Assembly (NCBI GenBank): GCA_946902985.2
Contig: OX336389.2
Coordinates: 789,508,979 to 789,572,978, forward strand
DNA length: 64,000 bases
Direction: 5' to 3'
Source: Meconema thalassinum
Lineage: Eukaryota; Arthropoda; Insecta; Orthoptera; Tettigoniidae
Position 1 is the stretch's first letter; each line of letters starts with the position of its first letter. This document shows positions 35,665-47,519 of this stretch, piece after piece. Both the position numbers and the translations under genes were made by a program. The notes under the pieces are model-generated. The model did not search any database, was not told the origin of the DNA, and was given only the letters and a program-made list of their open reading frames with translations.

Positions 35665-35900
35665 CCTGGATTATCGTGGATATGTGGATAGGATGCTAGG
35701 CTTTAATCGGAAAGGCCTCAGGTTCGATTCTAGGCCAGATGATGGAATTTTACCCTCTGACTGCTAATTAGGCCTATCCCCGGCATTTGAAATATTTTCA
35801 ACACACATGTTATCCTCATAAGATGAGCAGGCCACTAACGGGCGTCAGCTTGAAATACATGCAATAGGCCACTCTGGAGACCACATGCCATTACCATCAT
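35665..35900 (+). repeat. Degraded SINE-like element
   Basis: A box-B-like CCTCAGGTTCGATTCTAGG is followed by GATGGAATTTTACCCTCTGA and a GAGCAGGCCACTAACGGGCG segment. The family was not otherwise seen in the window. Confidence 0.45.
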
Positions 35901-37623
35901 TTCATGTTTCGGTCTCGGCCTAGTTAGGTCAGAAAGGTCAATACGCTTCTGAGAAACAATAAAATGTTCCATGAACTTTCCAGCAACTTTTAGTGTAGGT
36001 CTTTAGTAATAATGTTGCTGTTGTTTCAAATTAATCTGCACCTTTCATGAAGGAAACTAGCAATATATCCCTGATATTCAGTGGTTTCAGTTCATTGCTG
36101 CTTTGAAATTCTTGTTTGGCATTCATTTCTAATCGCGTGATGCAAGCATCTGGGAAATTGATTGGTAACTTGTTTCCTGAGCATTAAGTTGTTCTCTTAC
36201 TATCAGAGGTACTCCAGTCATCAATATACTGTAGGAGATCGTTCACTTTCCTTGTCTTAAATATTTATGTTTAACTTTATGGTCATTTGGGGTTTATATA
36301 AATGGGTTGTTATTATTCCTTCAATTAGGCACTTGGGCCATTTTGATCATGACCTTCATTTAATTGTACATGCATAATATTGGGAATATGGAAGAATGTA
36401 AAGAGTATAAAAAAGGGAAGTAATGATTGTTTTCTTTGAATTGTTAAGAATTAAGCTTGTGTCGGCAGATATACGCCATTCTATGTATTATTTTGAGGGG
36501 CGTTTTCCCAATAGTAGGGCATTCGCTTATGGTGTCTTTGTGGGGGAGTTATTTGGAGGGAGTTTGGCATCTTCAAACTCTTTAGTAAGTGTATGTACTG
36601 TGTTTGGGGGAGGGGGGTGGAGGAGAACAAGGGAAGTCCATGATGGCCGCCTCCGCTGGGACAACTGCGCGTGCTCTTGGATTATCAGCGACCCGCAGCT
36701 GGGGATTGGCAAGTATGTGTATGTGCTGATTTTCGGAATGCTAGGGGCAAGGTCGTATGAACGGCGGGATGAGATGGGATGGATATCAGGTGTCGCAACA
36801 TGCAGAATGAACGAATGTTGATCCTTGATTAAATACTATACTGTTTATAGGCAGTCATGTAAGAGAATTGGTGAGGTATGGAATATGGGAATAAAGGAAC
36901 ACCAAAGCACTCTCACCTAATTGCTGCATGGAGTCTAAAAATTTCGAGGTTGAGTCCCGTTCAAGTTGGCTCGTCCATGTTACACCCGAAGGCACCCACC
37001 TCTCGCACACTCTGTTAGGTCGTCGTCGTTCAGTCTCTTCTTCCTCCGGCGGTCTGAACCGTGGGTTAGACCATTTGCCCATTTTGAGGCTTTAATGTGA
37101 GTCACGCGTGCTCAGCGATATTCCTACTCTTGTGTTCTATAACTTGCATAATGTTTGCACTCTCGTGATGGAATTCGCTGCCTGTATGTTTCAGCATGTG
37201 ACTGTAATCGTTCCAAATGTTTGTTACATCGCATGTGGTAATTTATGTATTTTTTCTATCAGCCGTTAGGTCCTTTTTCGAAAGTTCGTGGAAAATTGGT
37301 ATTGACGGGCTGTGTTGATGATGGGGCCGTAACAGCATTGTCTGATGCTTACTTAGTGAAAGGTGGTTATTAGGAGAAACACCCAAAGGGACCCTGAAGT
37401 TGCCAAAGAGCAATAGAAATCAAACAATACACATTTTACAAATATTTTGTGGGCATAAATCCCGTGTTGATTCATGGAAAATAAGCTGAAATAAGTAAAG
37501 AACATTGAGACAGTAAACTGACACCACCATTTTAGCATAGCTTACCACTATATTCATTTATTAGGCTACTTTAGATCTTTCATGAAAGTAGACTAATGAG
37601 GTCTACATGGGAAAAATATCAAC
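35901..37623. other. Intergenic, no gene seen
   Basis: The open frame at 36423-36821 (+) has no recognisable domain. Around 37560-37623, GAAAGTAGACTAATGAGGTC resembles the start of the dispersed TGTG-type repeat family and leads into the TATG microsatellite. Confidence 0.45.
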
Positions 37624-37696
37624 GTGTATGTATGTATCTATGTATCCTATGTATGTATGTATGTATGTATGTATGTATGTATGTATGTATGTATGG
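37624..37696. repeat. (TATG)n microsatellite, left side of a LINE insertion
   Basis: About 16 near-perfect TATG units. TATGTATG also occurs on the far side of the LINE at 39780-39788, so the LINE probably landed in this microsatellite. The frame read from 37607 through this run into the RT is read-through, not a real N-terminus. Confidence 0.9.
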
Positions 37697-38860
37697 CACT
37701 GGTGGCACGAAAAGGCTGAAGAGCTCCAGAGATATTCAGACAGCAGAGATCTACGCAACTTTTACGCAGTTCTAAAAGAGTTATATGGACCCTTTCACTC
37801 CTTTTCAGGAACACTGAAAAGTGCTGAAGATACCACCATTCTCACCAGCACTCAAGAAGTTTTGGATAGATGTAAGGAATACTTCAGCACTCTTTTAAAT
37901 CGTAGCTCCACTGCAGCTGAAGACTTTCTGCGCCTTGTCCCTAAACATCCGCCTCAACCTTGGATGGCGATGCCCCCACACTTCCAAGAGTTTGTGAAAG
38001 CCTTGAGCAGTCTAAAAACAAGGAAGGCCCCAGGACCAGAAAACATCCCTCTGGAACTCATTCAAAGCGGAGGCCTACCCCTGAAAACCAGACGTTTTCA
38101 CCTTATCCTTCTGATCTGGGAAACACGAAAAGTACCTGCTGATTGGAAAAAAGCCACCATTGTTACCATCTTCAAAAAAGGCGACCGAAGTATCTGTGGA
38201 AACTACCGCGGTATCTCCCTTCTCTCTATAGTGGGAACAATCTTTGCTAGAATCCTCCTCAATCGACTACACATCATCTCAGAAAGAATACTCCCTGAAT
38301 CCCAGTGTAGATTCCTTGCTTCCCGGGGAACCATTGACATGATCTTATGTGTAAGACAGCTGCAGGAGAAATGCAGGGAGCAAATGAAACCTCTGTTCTT
38401 AGTCTTTTACGATCTAGAAAAAGCCTTTGATACTGTTCCCAGAAATGCCATGTGGATGGTTTTAAGGCAATTTGGATGTCCTGAACATTTTGTTGGACTG
38501 ATTCAAGCTCTCCACGGTGGTATGGTTGGACAGGTACTTTATCTGAATGACATCTCCTCTGAATTCTCCATTACCAATGGGCTCAAGCAAGGCTGTGTTC
38601 TTGCACCGACACTTTTTGCTCTGTACCTGGCGGCCATGCTATATGAGACATCGTCTGCGAACATCCCTGGCGTGGAGATTAGATATCGGTATGATGGAGG
38701 GCTATTCAGCCGAACCAGGCCCCGCTCCAAAAGATTAACCTCTACTATCTCGGTTACAGAATTACAATACGCCGACGACAACGCTTCACCAGCCCTCTCA
38801 GCTAAAGAGTTGCAACGATCTGTAATTGCTTCGAGAGAGCATATGCACGCTTTGGCCTGA
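37697..38860 (+). pseudogene. LINE reverse transcriptase, truncated
   Basis: Motifs in order: TRKAPGPENIPLELI, DWKKATIVTIFKKGD, NYRGISLLSIVG, ASRGTIDMI, the motif A FYDLEKAFDTV, NGLKQGCVLAPTLF and a YADD box in LQYADDNAS near 38765-38790. The expected 'GFRP' glycine in the primer-grip-side motif reads CRFLASRG here. The frame ends at 38860; the following C-terminal domain is in other frames. It is more conserved than the RT of the LINE at 1-2432 (no internal stop in 380 codons), suggesting a younger insertion. Confidence 0.9.
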
Positions 38861-38883
38861 CCATAAACATCCGGAAGACTAAA

Positions 38884-39683
38884 GTGCTGCTTCAACCTGT
38901 CCCTGGAACCTCCACCCCTGACTTTGATATCACCATCGCTGGCACTTCCTTGGAACGAGTTGATCACTTCTTATACCTTGGGAGCATTCTGTCGACACAA
39001 TGTACTTTCGAAAAAGATGTGGCTAACAAAATTCACGCTGCGCATGTTGCTTTTGGACGCCTCTTACATCGTGTATTCCAGAACAAAGACCTAAGGATGG
39101 GAACAACGCTGTTGGTGTACCAAGCTGTTGTCATCTCTACGCTGCTCCACGGATGTGAGACCTGGACTCTATACCGCCGGGACATCAAATATTGGAACGC
39201 TTCCACCAGCAAAAAATCCGCTCCGTTATGCACATCAAATGGGATGACTACGTACCTAATGTCACGGTACTCGGGAGAGTAAAAATGAAGAGTATTGAGT
39301 CCATCATTATCGGCCATTTGCTTAGATGGCCTGGCCATGTCCTGCGTATGAGTGATGACAGACTCCTTCGGCAGATCCTGTACAGTGAACTCAGCACGGG
39401 CAAGAGACCTACAGGTGCACCTTTGAAACGTTTTAAAGATCAGCTCAAAGAAACCTTCAAAATGTATTTATCAATCCAGATACATGGTGTACCCTTGCGG
39501 AGGACCGTTCACGATGGCGCAAAACCACCTTCGACGCTGTTCTACTTTTTGAGCAAAATCGTCAAAGACAGGAAACGGAAGCTCACCAGAGAAGAAAACT
39601 CCGCCCAACACTTCCACGTCCACCCCCTACCATCAGATGTGACGTATGCAACCGCATGTTCTATGCGAGGATTGGTCTGCTGA
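38884..39683 (+). pseudogene. LINE C-terminal domain in two overlapping frames
   Basis: The first frame (38884-39282) has DHFLYLGSILSTQCTFEKD and LLHGCETWTLYRRD; the second (39192-39683) has RFHQQKIRSVMHIKWDDYVP and LLRWPGHVLRMSDDRL, which should be continuous with the first. An indel at about 39200 therefore shifted the frame. Confidence 0.85.
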
Positions 39684-39780
39684 GTCGTCAGTAGCATCTC
39701 CATCGTGCAGACACGAGAGCTTAGGAGTGCAGGGAAGAAACGAACACTCGGATACGAGTATCGGCTGATGATGATGATGA

Positions 39781-40599
39781 TGTATGTATGTGTTGTCCCC
39801 GTTCATGTTTGGCGCATTTTTGAGGACGTACTTCAAAACAACTGAATCATTTATGTCAAGCTTGGAGATCATATATCAGCAAAGTTATGAAGCTAGAACA
39901 TCGAGAAGAGATTCCCGACAACGTGACGATGATCGAGTGAGCAGTGCACTCGTGTCGCAGAAACACTGCCCATTTTATATTGAAAGATATTTTCATTTAT
40001 TATACAAATTATGTAACATTATTGCGGATAATCTTACAACGATGAAGTACTTTATAAATGATTTGTTATAAGCATCTAAAATGTTCTCTGGAATTGAGTG
40101 TTCTGATTGGTTAGAGATACGAGGAGGAAGAATCAGCAAGTCGGATATGATGAGTTTGCTTCCACTTGTCCTAGTTGACACACCGCACTTAAAGTTTGCG
40201 TGGAAAATGTGGCCGTGAAGAATTATAGAATTGCTAGTGGTTCCAGTGAAAGGTTCATTTTTCAGTAGTAAAACGTCTTAAATACGAATGTGAGTGATTG
40301 TAGAGATATTGATTAACTATTGTGGAAGTTATCGCAAATTTATGGTAAAGGAGTAACCATCTGCTCGTTTATATTAGTTGAAAAATCGTAGAAAATTAGG
40401 AATGTGTTGTAACGTCGCTAACAGTGAGTAGAAAGTTAAATTTGAGAGTAAGACAAAGGATGGGAAACTTTTACGGTAATTTGAAGTGAGAATTATTGGG
40501 GACACAATTCAAGGCTTCAACTGGGAGCACAAGTAAACACGAACAGAGAGAGAAAGTGCGTTGCGAGAAGTATTAAATTATTGATGGAACAGCAAGGAA
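39781..40599. other. Intergenic, nothing recognised
   Basis: The frame at 39784-40071 has no recognisable domain. No tandem array or SINE was seen. Confidence 0.5.
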
Positions 40600-41459
40600 T
40601 TTTTCAGTGATATTAGTGAAGAAACTAGACGTTTTAATAGGGACCCTCTGTTACCAACGTTATGAATATGTAATGCTGAATATTGCGCTCAGCCGCCATC
40701 TTAAAATGATAAAATATAAAATTGCATAACTATCAATACTTAAGAACTGCAGTAACGAAAATTAATGACACAGTAGGACCATATATGTGACCTTGTATGG
40801 CCCAGTCAAACGAACATTCTCTTTGTACATTAACATGCTGCGCGAACTATTAGAACAATAAAATCGACAACTCAGAATGAAATTGGCTAATTAAGACAAA
40901 TCTTGCGTTGAATATCATGTAAGAGCCCTCACTTGCCTTAATCAATCGATTATGACACTCAATGTAGCGCACAGTGACCATCTTTAAATTAAAAAATAAA
41001 TCAACTTTTGGTATCCTAGAGCATTAATAACAAAATTTGTTAATAAAATAGAACATTATAGGTCGCCTCGTAGGCCCGAAGCTAAAGAACAGTGCTTCCA
41101 TACAGTCAAGATGGTAGCTTGTCGTACTATCGAAGTACACACATTTGTAATTCAGGATGCTATTGCATAATTTAGGCGCAATTTGGTAGAAGAAGGATAT
41201 TATACAACTGGCGTCAGTAGCGTTATCCCACTGAATATAGCGTGCACCGGCCATTCTGAACATTCACAATTTAACAATAAATAGTATTCTATGTTTTAGA
41301 ACTACAATAATGAAAATTAGTGATAAGGTAGGAACCTATATGGAGTATCGTATGTCCAGAGCAAAATAAGTGACTTAAGACTTTCAAGATGGCGGCTGAG
41401 CGTAATAATTATACGTTCTAATAAATCATTCAAACTGTTATTGCGCTATACGTGTAATA
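40600..41459. repeat. Degenerate tandem repeat, period about 230-280 bp
   Basis: Equivalent phrases recur: TGAATATTGCGCTCAGCCGC near 40677, TCAATGTAGCGCACAGTGAC near 40960, TGAATATAGCGTGCACCGGC near 41233, with GAAAATTAATGACACAGTAGG near 40757 and GAAAATTAGTGATAAGGTAGG near 41312. Further weak members appear at about 42890 and 43417. Two units carry GCCGCCATCTT or its complement AAGATGGCGGC. Confidence 0.6.
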
Positions 41460-41461
41460 CA

Positions 41462-41670
41462 CTGAATACAACGCTGACTGGCGGTAACGTTTTCATCTGC
41501 TAATCCCAAGATAGCGGGATCGAATCCCGATGCAGTCAGTTGTCATTTGAGGGTGCGCAAATGTGAGGGAGCCGTGTCAGTAGATTTACTGGCACGTTAA
41601 GGATCCCATTCGGAGTGGAATTCCGTCACCCCAGCGTATCTAAATGCCGCAGTAGTTAACCAATAACCAA
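41462..41670 (+). repeat. tRNA-derived SINE, family S5
   Basis: The head ends in box B GCGGGATCGAATCCCGATGC; the body has GGGTGCGCAAATGTGAGGGA and GGCACGTTAAGGATCC. The same body on the minus strand is at 46084-46290 and a related tail at 58385-58580. Confidence 0.75.
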
Positions 41671-41703
41671 TATTCTAACTTTAGATAAATACATTATTAT
41701 GGA

Positions 41704-42169
41704 CTAGCAACCCGACCAGGCTTCGCCCGGGAACAGTTATGAATGCATTACGTGATAAACGCTATTTTTTTCAATGGCAATGAACAGCGAAGTGAAATGA
41801 AAGAAATGAAAGCGTAAAAACACTTATAGTAGGCGATGTATTGAAGATAGAAATATGCTCTCCCGGGATTTTTGTAGAACTTTTCATGCTGAACAATTCT
41901 TACACTCATTGTATCCCGGTATATAGATATTTTCAACGGTTTGCCCAGAGTAAGCTTAAAAAGCGCACGGACGCCAGTTTTTTTTCGACCTTTTCACTGA
42001 AATCGTTAGTGCTTGACTTCCTTTGGTCATGAATAAATTACTTTCTACAAAATCCTTCCTCGTGATATCCCTTACAGAATGGTGAAAACCGCATCAAAAT
42101 CCATTCAGTGGTTCTCGAGATTACCCGTGACAACCAAGAATCGGGACTTAGTTTTATACTAAGTAGAGA
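41704..42169 (-). mobile_element. Short non-autonomous Helitron
   Basis: On the minus strand it starts TCTCTACTTAGTATAAAAC (right end, 42169) and ends in CGGGCGAAGCCTGGTCGGGTT followed by GCTAG at 41704, with a small hairpin (CCCG...CGGG) just before the end. The flanks are A (41703) and T (42170) on the + strand, i.e. insertion between A and T, as for Helitrons. No Rep/helicase is encoded. Confidence 0.75.
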
Positions 42170-42335
42170 TTATACGCCAATCAGTATAATTTAATATAAT
42201 ATAATCCCCCTTCCGTCCAATCTTAAATTGACTGGGTCAATAGGTTCACCCGCTAGCTAGGCTGTAACAGGGATGATAGACTCGCCCTAAGCTAGCTCGT
42301 AAACTGTTGCCTCAGTAGTTGAATGGTCTTGATTG

Positions 42336-42700
42336 GAAGAAATGAAAACTTAAAAACTTTGATAGTGGGCGATGTATTGAAGATAGACATATGCTCTCCG
42401 GGAGTTTTTGTAGAACTTTTCATGCTGAACAATTCTTACACTCATAGTATTTAGTTATTTTTAACGGTTTGCCCAGCATAAGCTTACAAAGCGCTCGGAC
42501 GCCAGGTTCTTTTTTCTACTTTTCCACTGAAATCGTTACTGCTCGGCTCCCTTTGGTCATAAATACATTATTTTCTACAAAAATAGTCCCCGAGATATCC
42601 TTTATAGAATGGTGAAAACCGCATTAAAATCAATCCAGTGGTTCTCGAGTTTATCCGTAACATCCAGGAATCGGGGACTTTGTTTTATACTAAGTAGAGA
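42336..42700 (-). mobile_element. Second Helitron copy lacking its 3' terminus
   Basis: It is about 85% identical by eye to 41806-42169 (shared GGCGATGTATTGAAGATAGA, TTTCATGCTGAACAATTCTT and the TCTCTACTTAGTATAAAAC start at 42700). The hairpin and CTAG end are missing. Confidence 0.7.
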
Positions 42701-42897
42701 TTCAACGCGCAGCGGCCATAAGTCAAAACAATGAGACTGCACACGTTCATGGTAGCCACTGGGCGTATTCTTAAGAATTGAATATATTTAATTAACGATA
42801 TAATAGCACAATTAACGCAATATTGTGTGAGAGAGGAGTACCATACATGTTTCCTCGCTACCATTATTTATGGTAATATCACACTGAGTATAGCCCT

Positions 42898-43195
42898 ATA
42901 TATTTGGGGTAGCGCACCTGCTTCTCACCCGGGGGCCCCGGTTTCGATTCCCGGCTCCGTCAGGGAGTTTAGAAACTGAAATGAGGGCTGGAACGGGATG
43001 CACTCAGACTCGTGAGGAAAATTGAATAGCCGTCTGACTGTGAGGCAGCACCCCGATCACGAAAACCAAGATTAACGGCCGTGTGGACCCGATGCGCTGA
43101 TCACGCGTCAACCCAATATCTGCAGGTCAATTGGCTGAGCAGCGGTCGCTTGGTAGGCCTAGGCCCTTCACGGGCTGTAGTGCCAGGGGTTATTA
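42898..43195 (+). repeat. tRNA-derived SINE, family S2
   Basis: GGGGTAGCGCACCTGCTTCT, box B CGGTTTCGATTCCCGGCTCC and a tail with GAGCAGCGGTCGCTTGGTAG and GGGCTGTAGTGCCAGGGG match the better copy at 47197-47502. The first bases of the head are missing. Confidence 0.88.
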
Positions 43196-44204
43196 TATTT
43201 TAGAGATACAGTACCTCAATGTAAGCATTAGAGTAGAACTAAATATGGACTTTGTATGCAAAAGAAAAAATAATATTTCCGCTATATATTCATGATGGTA
43301 GCTGAGCATACTATTACAATGTCAGAATCCATAAATCGGGAACCAATTGCGCAATTGACCCGCAACTTTGTAATAAGGGAGAAAAAGTTAGTTATCCCGC
43401 ATGGATTAGACTATTACACTGCATATGGCTCACAGCCGCCATCGCTAATATATATGAGATATTAGGTCCACCTTTTAAAACAGTTAGAATGACGAAACGC
43501 AGCAAATAAGCAGTCGACATAAAACGTTTTCTCTTCATATGGTGCAAAATAAATGATTCCATGCATTAAAGATTGTGAATGGACGTACTTACCTAGTGTT
43601 CCAGTCTATTTCTCTGGATGAAAAAGCGAAATTACAACGAAACTTTGTAAACCAAGAGTCTTATAATATTATAGAGTACAACTCTTAACGTTCATTACAC
43701 GAACAATCAATTATACATACCCATAAATTTAGCTGAAAGTAGGCTACATATTCTTGCTTTAGGCAAGTGATTTGAAATATTTCTTCTAGCTTGACTAAGG
43801 TGCTTGATGACTCTGTCACTGAAATGGTCAGTTTCTTAGTATACGACTTGGTTCCAGACCAGATGAAGTCGAAGATAATCAGATTGACCTGTAAAGTAAT
43901 GACACGATCTTTTGCACCGTGATGTTTGAAAATTGATATTCCCAACAATTTCACAGCGAGGAATATTGGATGGTTTTCATTGACTGAGGGTATTCTACTT
44001 AATGTATTACAATACGATAGCAGCATCGGATTAGTTTGGCAGCGTGAGTTATATGTCGAGAAAGTATCACATTAAATGTTTATATCCATGTGCTCAAATA
44101 CTGACATTGTTAATATTGGCAGAATTCAATTTAAAAAGTGTTTCTGGTCTTAACTTGGAGAAAATCCTACAAATAGGATATAGACAATTATTGTTGATTC
44201 ATTT
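43196..44204. other. Intergenic with weak members of the 40.6-kb repeat
   Basis: GATGGTAGCTGAGCATA near 43303 and GCTCACAGCCGCCATCGC near 43428 belong to the degenerate family seen from 40600. No gene was recognised. Confidence 0.45.
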
Positions 44205-44584
44205 AAAGGCTTTGCAACATCATGGTCCTGTAGCCCCGTGTTCTTGAGTGTGTGTAGAATTTGTCCGATAACCTGTGTCACTGTGATGTCTGTCTAGTGA
44301 TGTATTTGTAGTTGCGGTAGGATTTGGTTAGGAAGCGGCCATGGCCTAAAAAATTAAGTACCATCCCAGCATTCATCTGGATTAGGAATGGGAAACCACG
44401 GAAAATCACTCTCAGAATGGCCGAGGTAGGAATCGAACCCACATCTTGTCAGTTTTGTCTCACGAGGCTGAGTGTACCCCGTTCCAACCCTCAGGTCAGA
44501 ATTAAACTTCTTTGCAGAGTCGGGAATGGAACCCGGGCCTCCGTTTTGACAGCCAAGAATACTAGCCACTACGCAGCGAGGCAC
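44205..44584 (-). repeat. tRNA-derived SINE, family S1
   Basis: Minus-strand copy with box B GGGTTCCATTCCCGA and head CCTCGCTGCGTAGTGGCTAG at the right edge. The frames at 44324 and 44354 are shadows. Confidence 0.88.
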
Positions 44585-44744
44585 ATAAATAACTGAACTT
44601 TATGTAAACGTTTCTGGAATACATTCAGCGTATTAATTTGCCTTAAAATTCCACTATATAGTGTAATATCTATGCTAATGGAGCACAACACCGGCTAAAT
44701 TTTGAGTCAACGTTCAGTTGATTCACAACGTGTTCGCATATTTT

Positions 44745-45126
44745 TGTTGTTGTTTCTTTAAGGGTTTTGCGATATCGTGTTTATGTAGCCCCGTGTGTAG
44801 ATGTTGTCTGATAACCTGTGTAACTGTGATGTCTGTACTAGTTTGTGTACTGTAGTAATCAAGGTAGGATTTGGGTAGGGAACGGCCGTGGTCTTATGTT
44901 AGGCACCATCCCTGCATTTGCCGGGAGTAGAAGTGGGTAAATCACGGAAAACCACTTCCAGGATTGCTGAGGTAGGAATCGAAAACTCCTCTTCTCAGAT
45001 TTGCCTCACGAGTCTGAGTGTACCCCGTTCCAGCCTCAGATCAGAATTAAATTTATTGGCAGTGCCGGGAATCGAACCTGGGCCTTCGCGGTGACAGCCA
45101 AGAATGCTAAGCACTACGCAACGAGG
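44745..45126 (-). repeat. tRNA-derived SINE, family S1
   Basis: Minus-strand copy: left TTGTTGTTGTTTC tail, right head CCTCGTTGCGTAGTGCTTAG, box B AGGTTCGATTCCCGGC. Two S1 copies in the same orientation within 1 kb may be independent insertions, since their flanks differ. Confidence 0.9.
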
Positions 45127-45249
45127 AGAACCAGTTCGTATATTGAAGGTACCTGCATACACCACGTCGTTATTCGTACCATCACTAATTGGCCTGCTTG
45201 CACGAGCAGATCGTGACCTAGTTGGTCATGAGTACAGATGAGAGTATAA

Positions 45250-46082
45250 ACAATTGATATTTTTAGCCTATTTCAACATATGAAATAAAGGTTTGTTGGA
45301 TCAACTTTGGCTGTGTGTGTGTGAAGGTGTATTTGTTTGTAAATGGGATGGTCGAGGGATTTCAATAGAATCTGGTAAGGACTAACCACCAATACGATTA
45401 CCAATGCACCTTTAAATTTCGATAGGTGTCACCAATCCAACATAGCAGCCACGCAAAATATTTCACAAGTATTCAATATCGTCAACCATATTACGGTTAT
45501 TAGCTTCAATTTTTAGCCTATCTTCATTTTATGAAAAAACAAAATAGGCTTATGAGATCACCTTTTGTCCATGTGTGCGTACGTGTGTGTGTCCCCATCT
45601 AATAACTTCTAAACGGCAGGAGCGATTTCAATGAAACTCGGTAAGTGCATAGCACCATTTTGGTCCACACCGACCGTCACCTTTAAATTTTATTACGTCT
45701 CACCAATCCAGCATGGCAAAATATTTCGGCGGCATTCTATATCTCCGAAACTATTACCGATAACACGCTGAAAATATATACGGTGATAAAGTGCACTACT
45801 AGAAGTTCACCTATGAGACTTTCATAAACCTGGTAACCACAAAACCAACATGGCGGCCAAGAGAATTTGAGAGTCTTAAATAGACTTTTCTCGCGATTTA
45901 ACCATCCAAACGCAATGAAACTTGGTGCAGAAAATGTTTATGCACATTGTAATGCACTGGCATCTAATTTAGATCAATTGTTTACATAACCTCAAGATGG
46001 TGGATGTGCGAATTATTCCAATGTCATTCAATATCTCCGAAACTATTACCGTTATCACCCTGAAATTTTGTACGATGATAAA

Positions 46083-46124
<42 letters not shown>

Positions 46125-47180
46125 TTATTGGTTTTACGTCCCTTTTAACTACACTGGCTTTTAGAGACGCCGGGGTGCCGGAATTTTGCCCCGAAGGGGA
46201 TCTTTAACGTGCCAGTAAATGTACTGACACGGCTCCCTCGCATTTGCGCACCCTCAAATACCAGCTGACTGCGCCAGGTTTCGAACCTGCACGATGATAA
46301 AGGGCACTACTATAAGTTTATTAATGTTATATTCAAAAACCTGTAAAGTACAAAACGAATATTCCGGCCAAGCGAATTTGAAACATATTAATAGACTTTT
46401 CTCGCGATTTAACCATCTGAGTGCAGTGAAATATGGCAGAGTAAATGAATGTACATATTTTAATAAACGAGCAATTAATTTCGTTCATTTGTTTACAAAA
46501 CCTCAAGATGGCGGTTGTGCGAAATTTTAGAATTCAGTTTGTATTTCTTGTGTCGTAAACATGCGATCGATGTGAAAGTTTGAACAATGAACCTACGCAA
46601 TAATTTTCTTTTAATGGTACGTAACTCTATGGCCTTACATATAACAATCCAAAATGGCGACCACCTGAAATATTTAGATGGTTCTCAATATCTACGAATC
46701 TTTAAGAGCAATCAAACTGAAATTTTGTATGTGTTTAGAGGCTATGAACATAAGTCCACCTATAGGATTGTCAATAACCTGGTGAGCACAAATTCAACAT
46801 GGCGGCGACGTGAAATATATATATTTAAATGTATGTTTATCGCGATTTAACCATCCGAGCGCTGTGAAACTTGTTACGGTAAATGCTTATACAAATGCTA
46901 ATCCACTGGCATCAAATTTATTTAAATTGTTTTCATAACCACAAGATGGCAGCTGTGCGAAATTTTAAAATCTCGTTTTTACTTCTTGTGTCCTAATCAT
47001 GCGATTGAATTTCGAATACTACACGTACACAATAATCTTCATGTAAATAGTACATAACGTGTTTTCATCGTGATATAGGACATTAAGGGAATATTACTGA
47101 TTTTATTCTCAAAAGCATGACATGCACGAAAACAAAATGGTGGCTGCATGCATTTTAAAAATGTAACTATTTTTTCGGGA
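45250..47180. repeat. Degenerate tandem repeat with AAGATGGCGG motifs
   Basis: Units recur with TTTTCTCGCGATTTAACCATC near 45886, 46395 and (TTATCGCGATTTAACCATCC) 46828; ATCTCCGAAACTATTACCG near 45750 and 46034; and CCTCAAGATGG near 45991 and 46501, with CCACAAGATGGC near 46940. The units also share ACATGGCGGC phrases near 45850 and 46799. Left of these, 45250-45720 contains two copies of the dispersed TGTG-type repeat, with the hairpin AGCCTAT...ATAGGCT. Confidence 0.7.
46084..46290 (-). repeat. SINE, family S5, with exact 12-bp target-site duplication
   Basis: ACGATGATAAAG at 46072-46083 is repeated exactly at 46291-46302. The insert reads, on the minus strand, from box B GCAGGTTCGAAACCTGGC through GGTATTTGAGGGTGCGCAAAT to an (ATT)n tail, which is the AAT run at 46085-46123 on the + strand. 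It is truncated upstream of box B. Confidence 0.93.
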
Positions 47181-47196
47181 CCTACTATTGTAGAGA

Positions 47197-47502
47197 GGCC
47201 GGCCCCGTGGTGTTGGGGTAGCGCGCCTGCCTCTCACCCGGAGGCCCCGGGTTCGATCCCCGGCTCCGTCAGGGATTTTAAAACTGACGTGAGGGTTGGA
47301 ACGGGGTGCACTCAGCCTCGTGAGGACAATTGAGTAGCTGTCTGACAGTGAGACAGCGCCCCGATCACGAATACCAAGATTAACGGCCGAGGGGAGCCGA
47401 CGCGCTGATCACGCGTCACCCCAATATCTGCTGGCCAAATGGCTGGGCAGCGGTCGCTTGGTCGGCCTTAGCCCGTCATGGGCTGGATAGTGCCAGGGGC
47501 TG
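47197..47502 (+). repeat. tRNA-derived SINE, family S2, with exact 13-bp target-site duplication
   Basis: The head GGCCCCGTGGTGTTGGGGTA, box B CGGGTTCGATCCCCGGC and a 3' end GGATAGTGCCAGGGGCTG are well preserved. ACTATTGTAGAGA occurs at 47184-47196 and again at 47503-47515. This is the youngest-looking SINE in the window. The frame at 47148-47333 is a shadow. Confidence 0.95.
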
Positions 47503-47519
47503 ACTATTGTAGAGAAAAA

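Larger units (their letters stand above)
37697..39780 (+). mobile_element. 5'-truncated LINE inserted in a TATG microsatellite
   Basis: RT and C-terminal domains follow on the + strand without any endonuclease, so the copy is 5'-truncated, as is common in LINE insertion. The 3' end is a (GAT)n tail at 39767-39780 after a short 3' UTR. The tail is followed by TATGTATG. Frames break near 38860 and 39230. Confidence 0.9.

Noticed and set aside
37607..37696. N-terminal extension of the LINE RT frame (repeating CMYV residues)
   Set aside because: It is translation of the TATG microsatellite, not protein.
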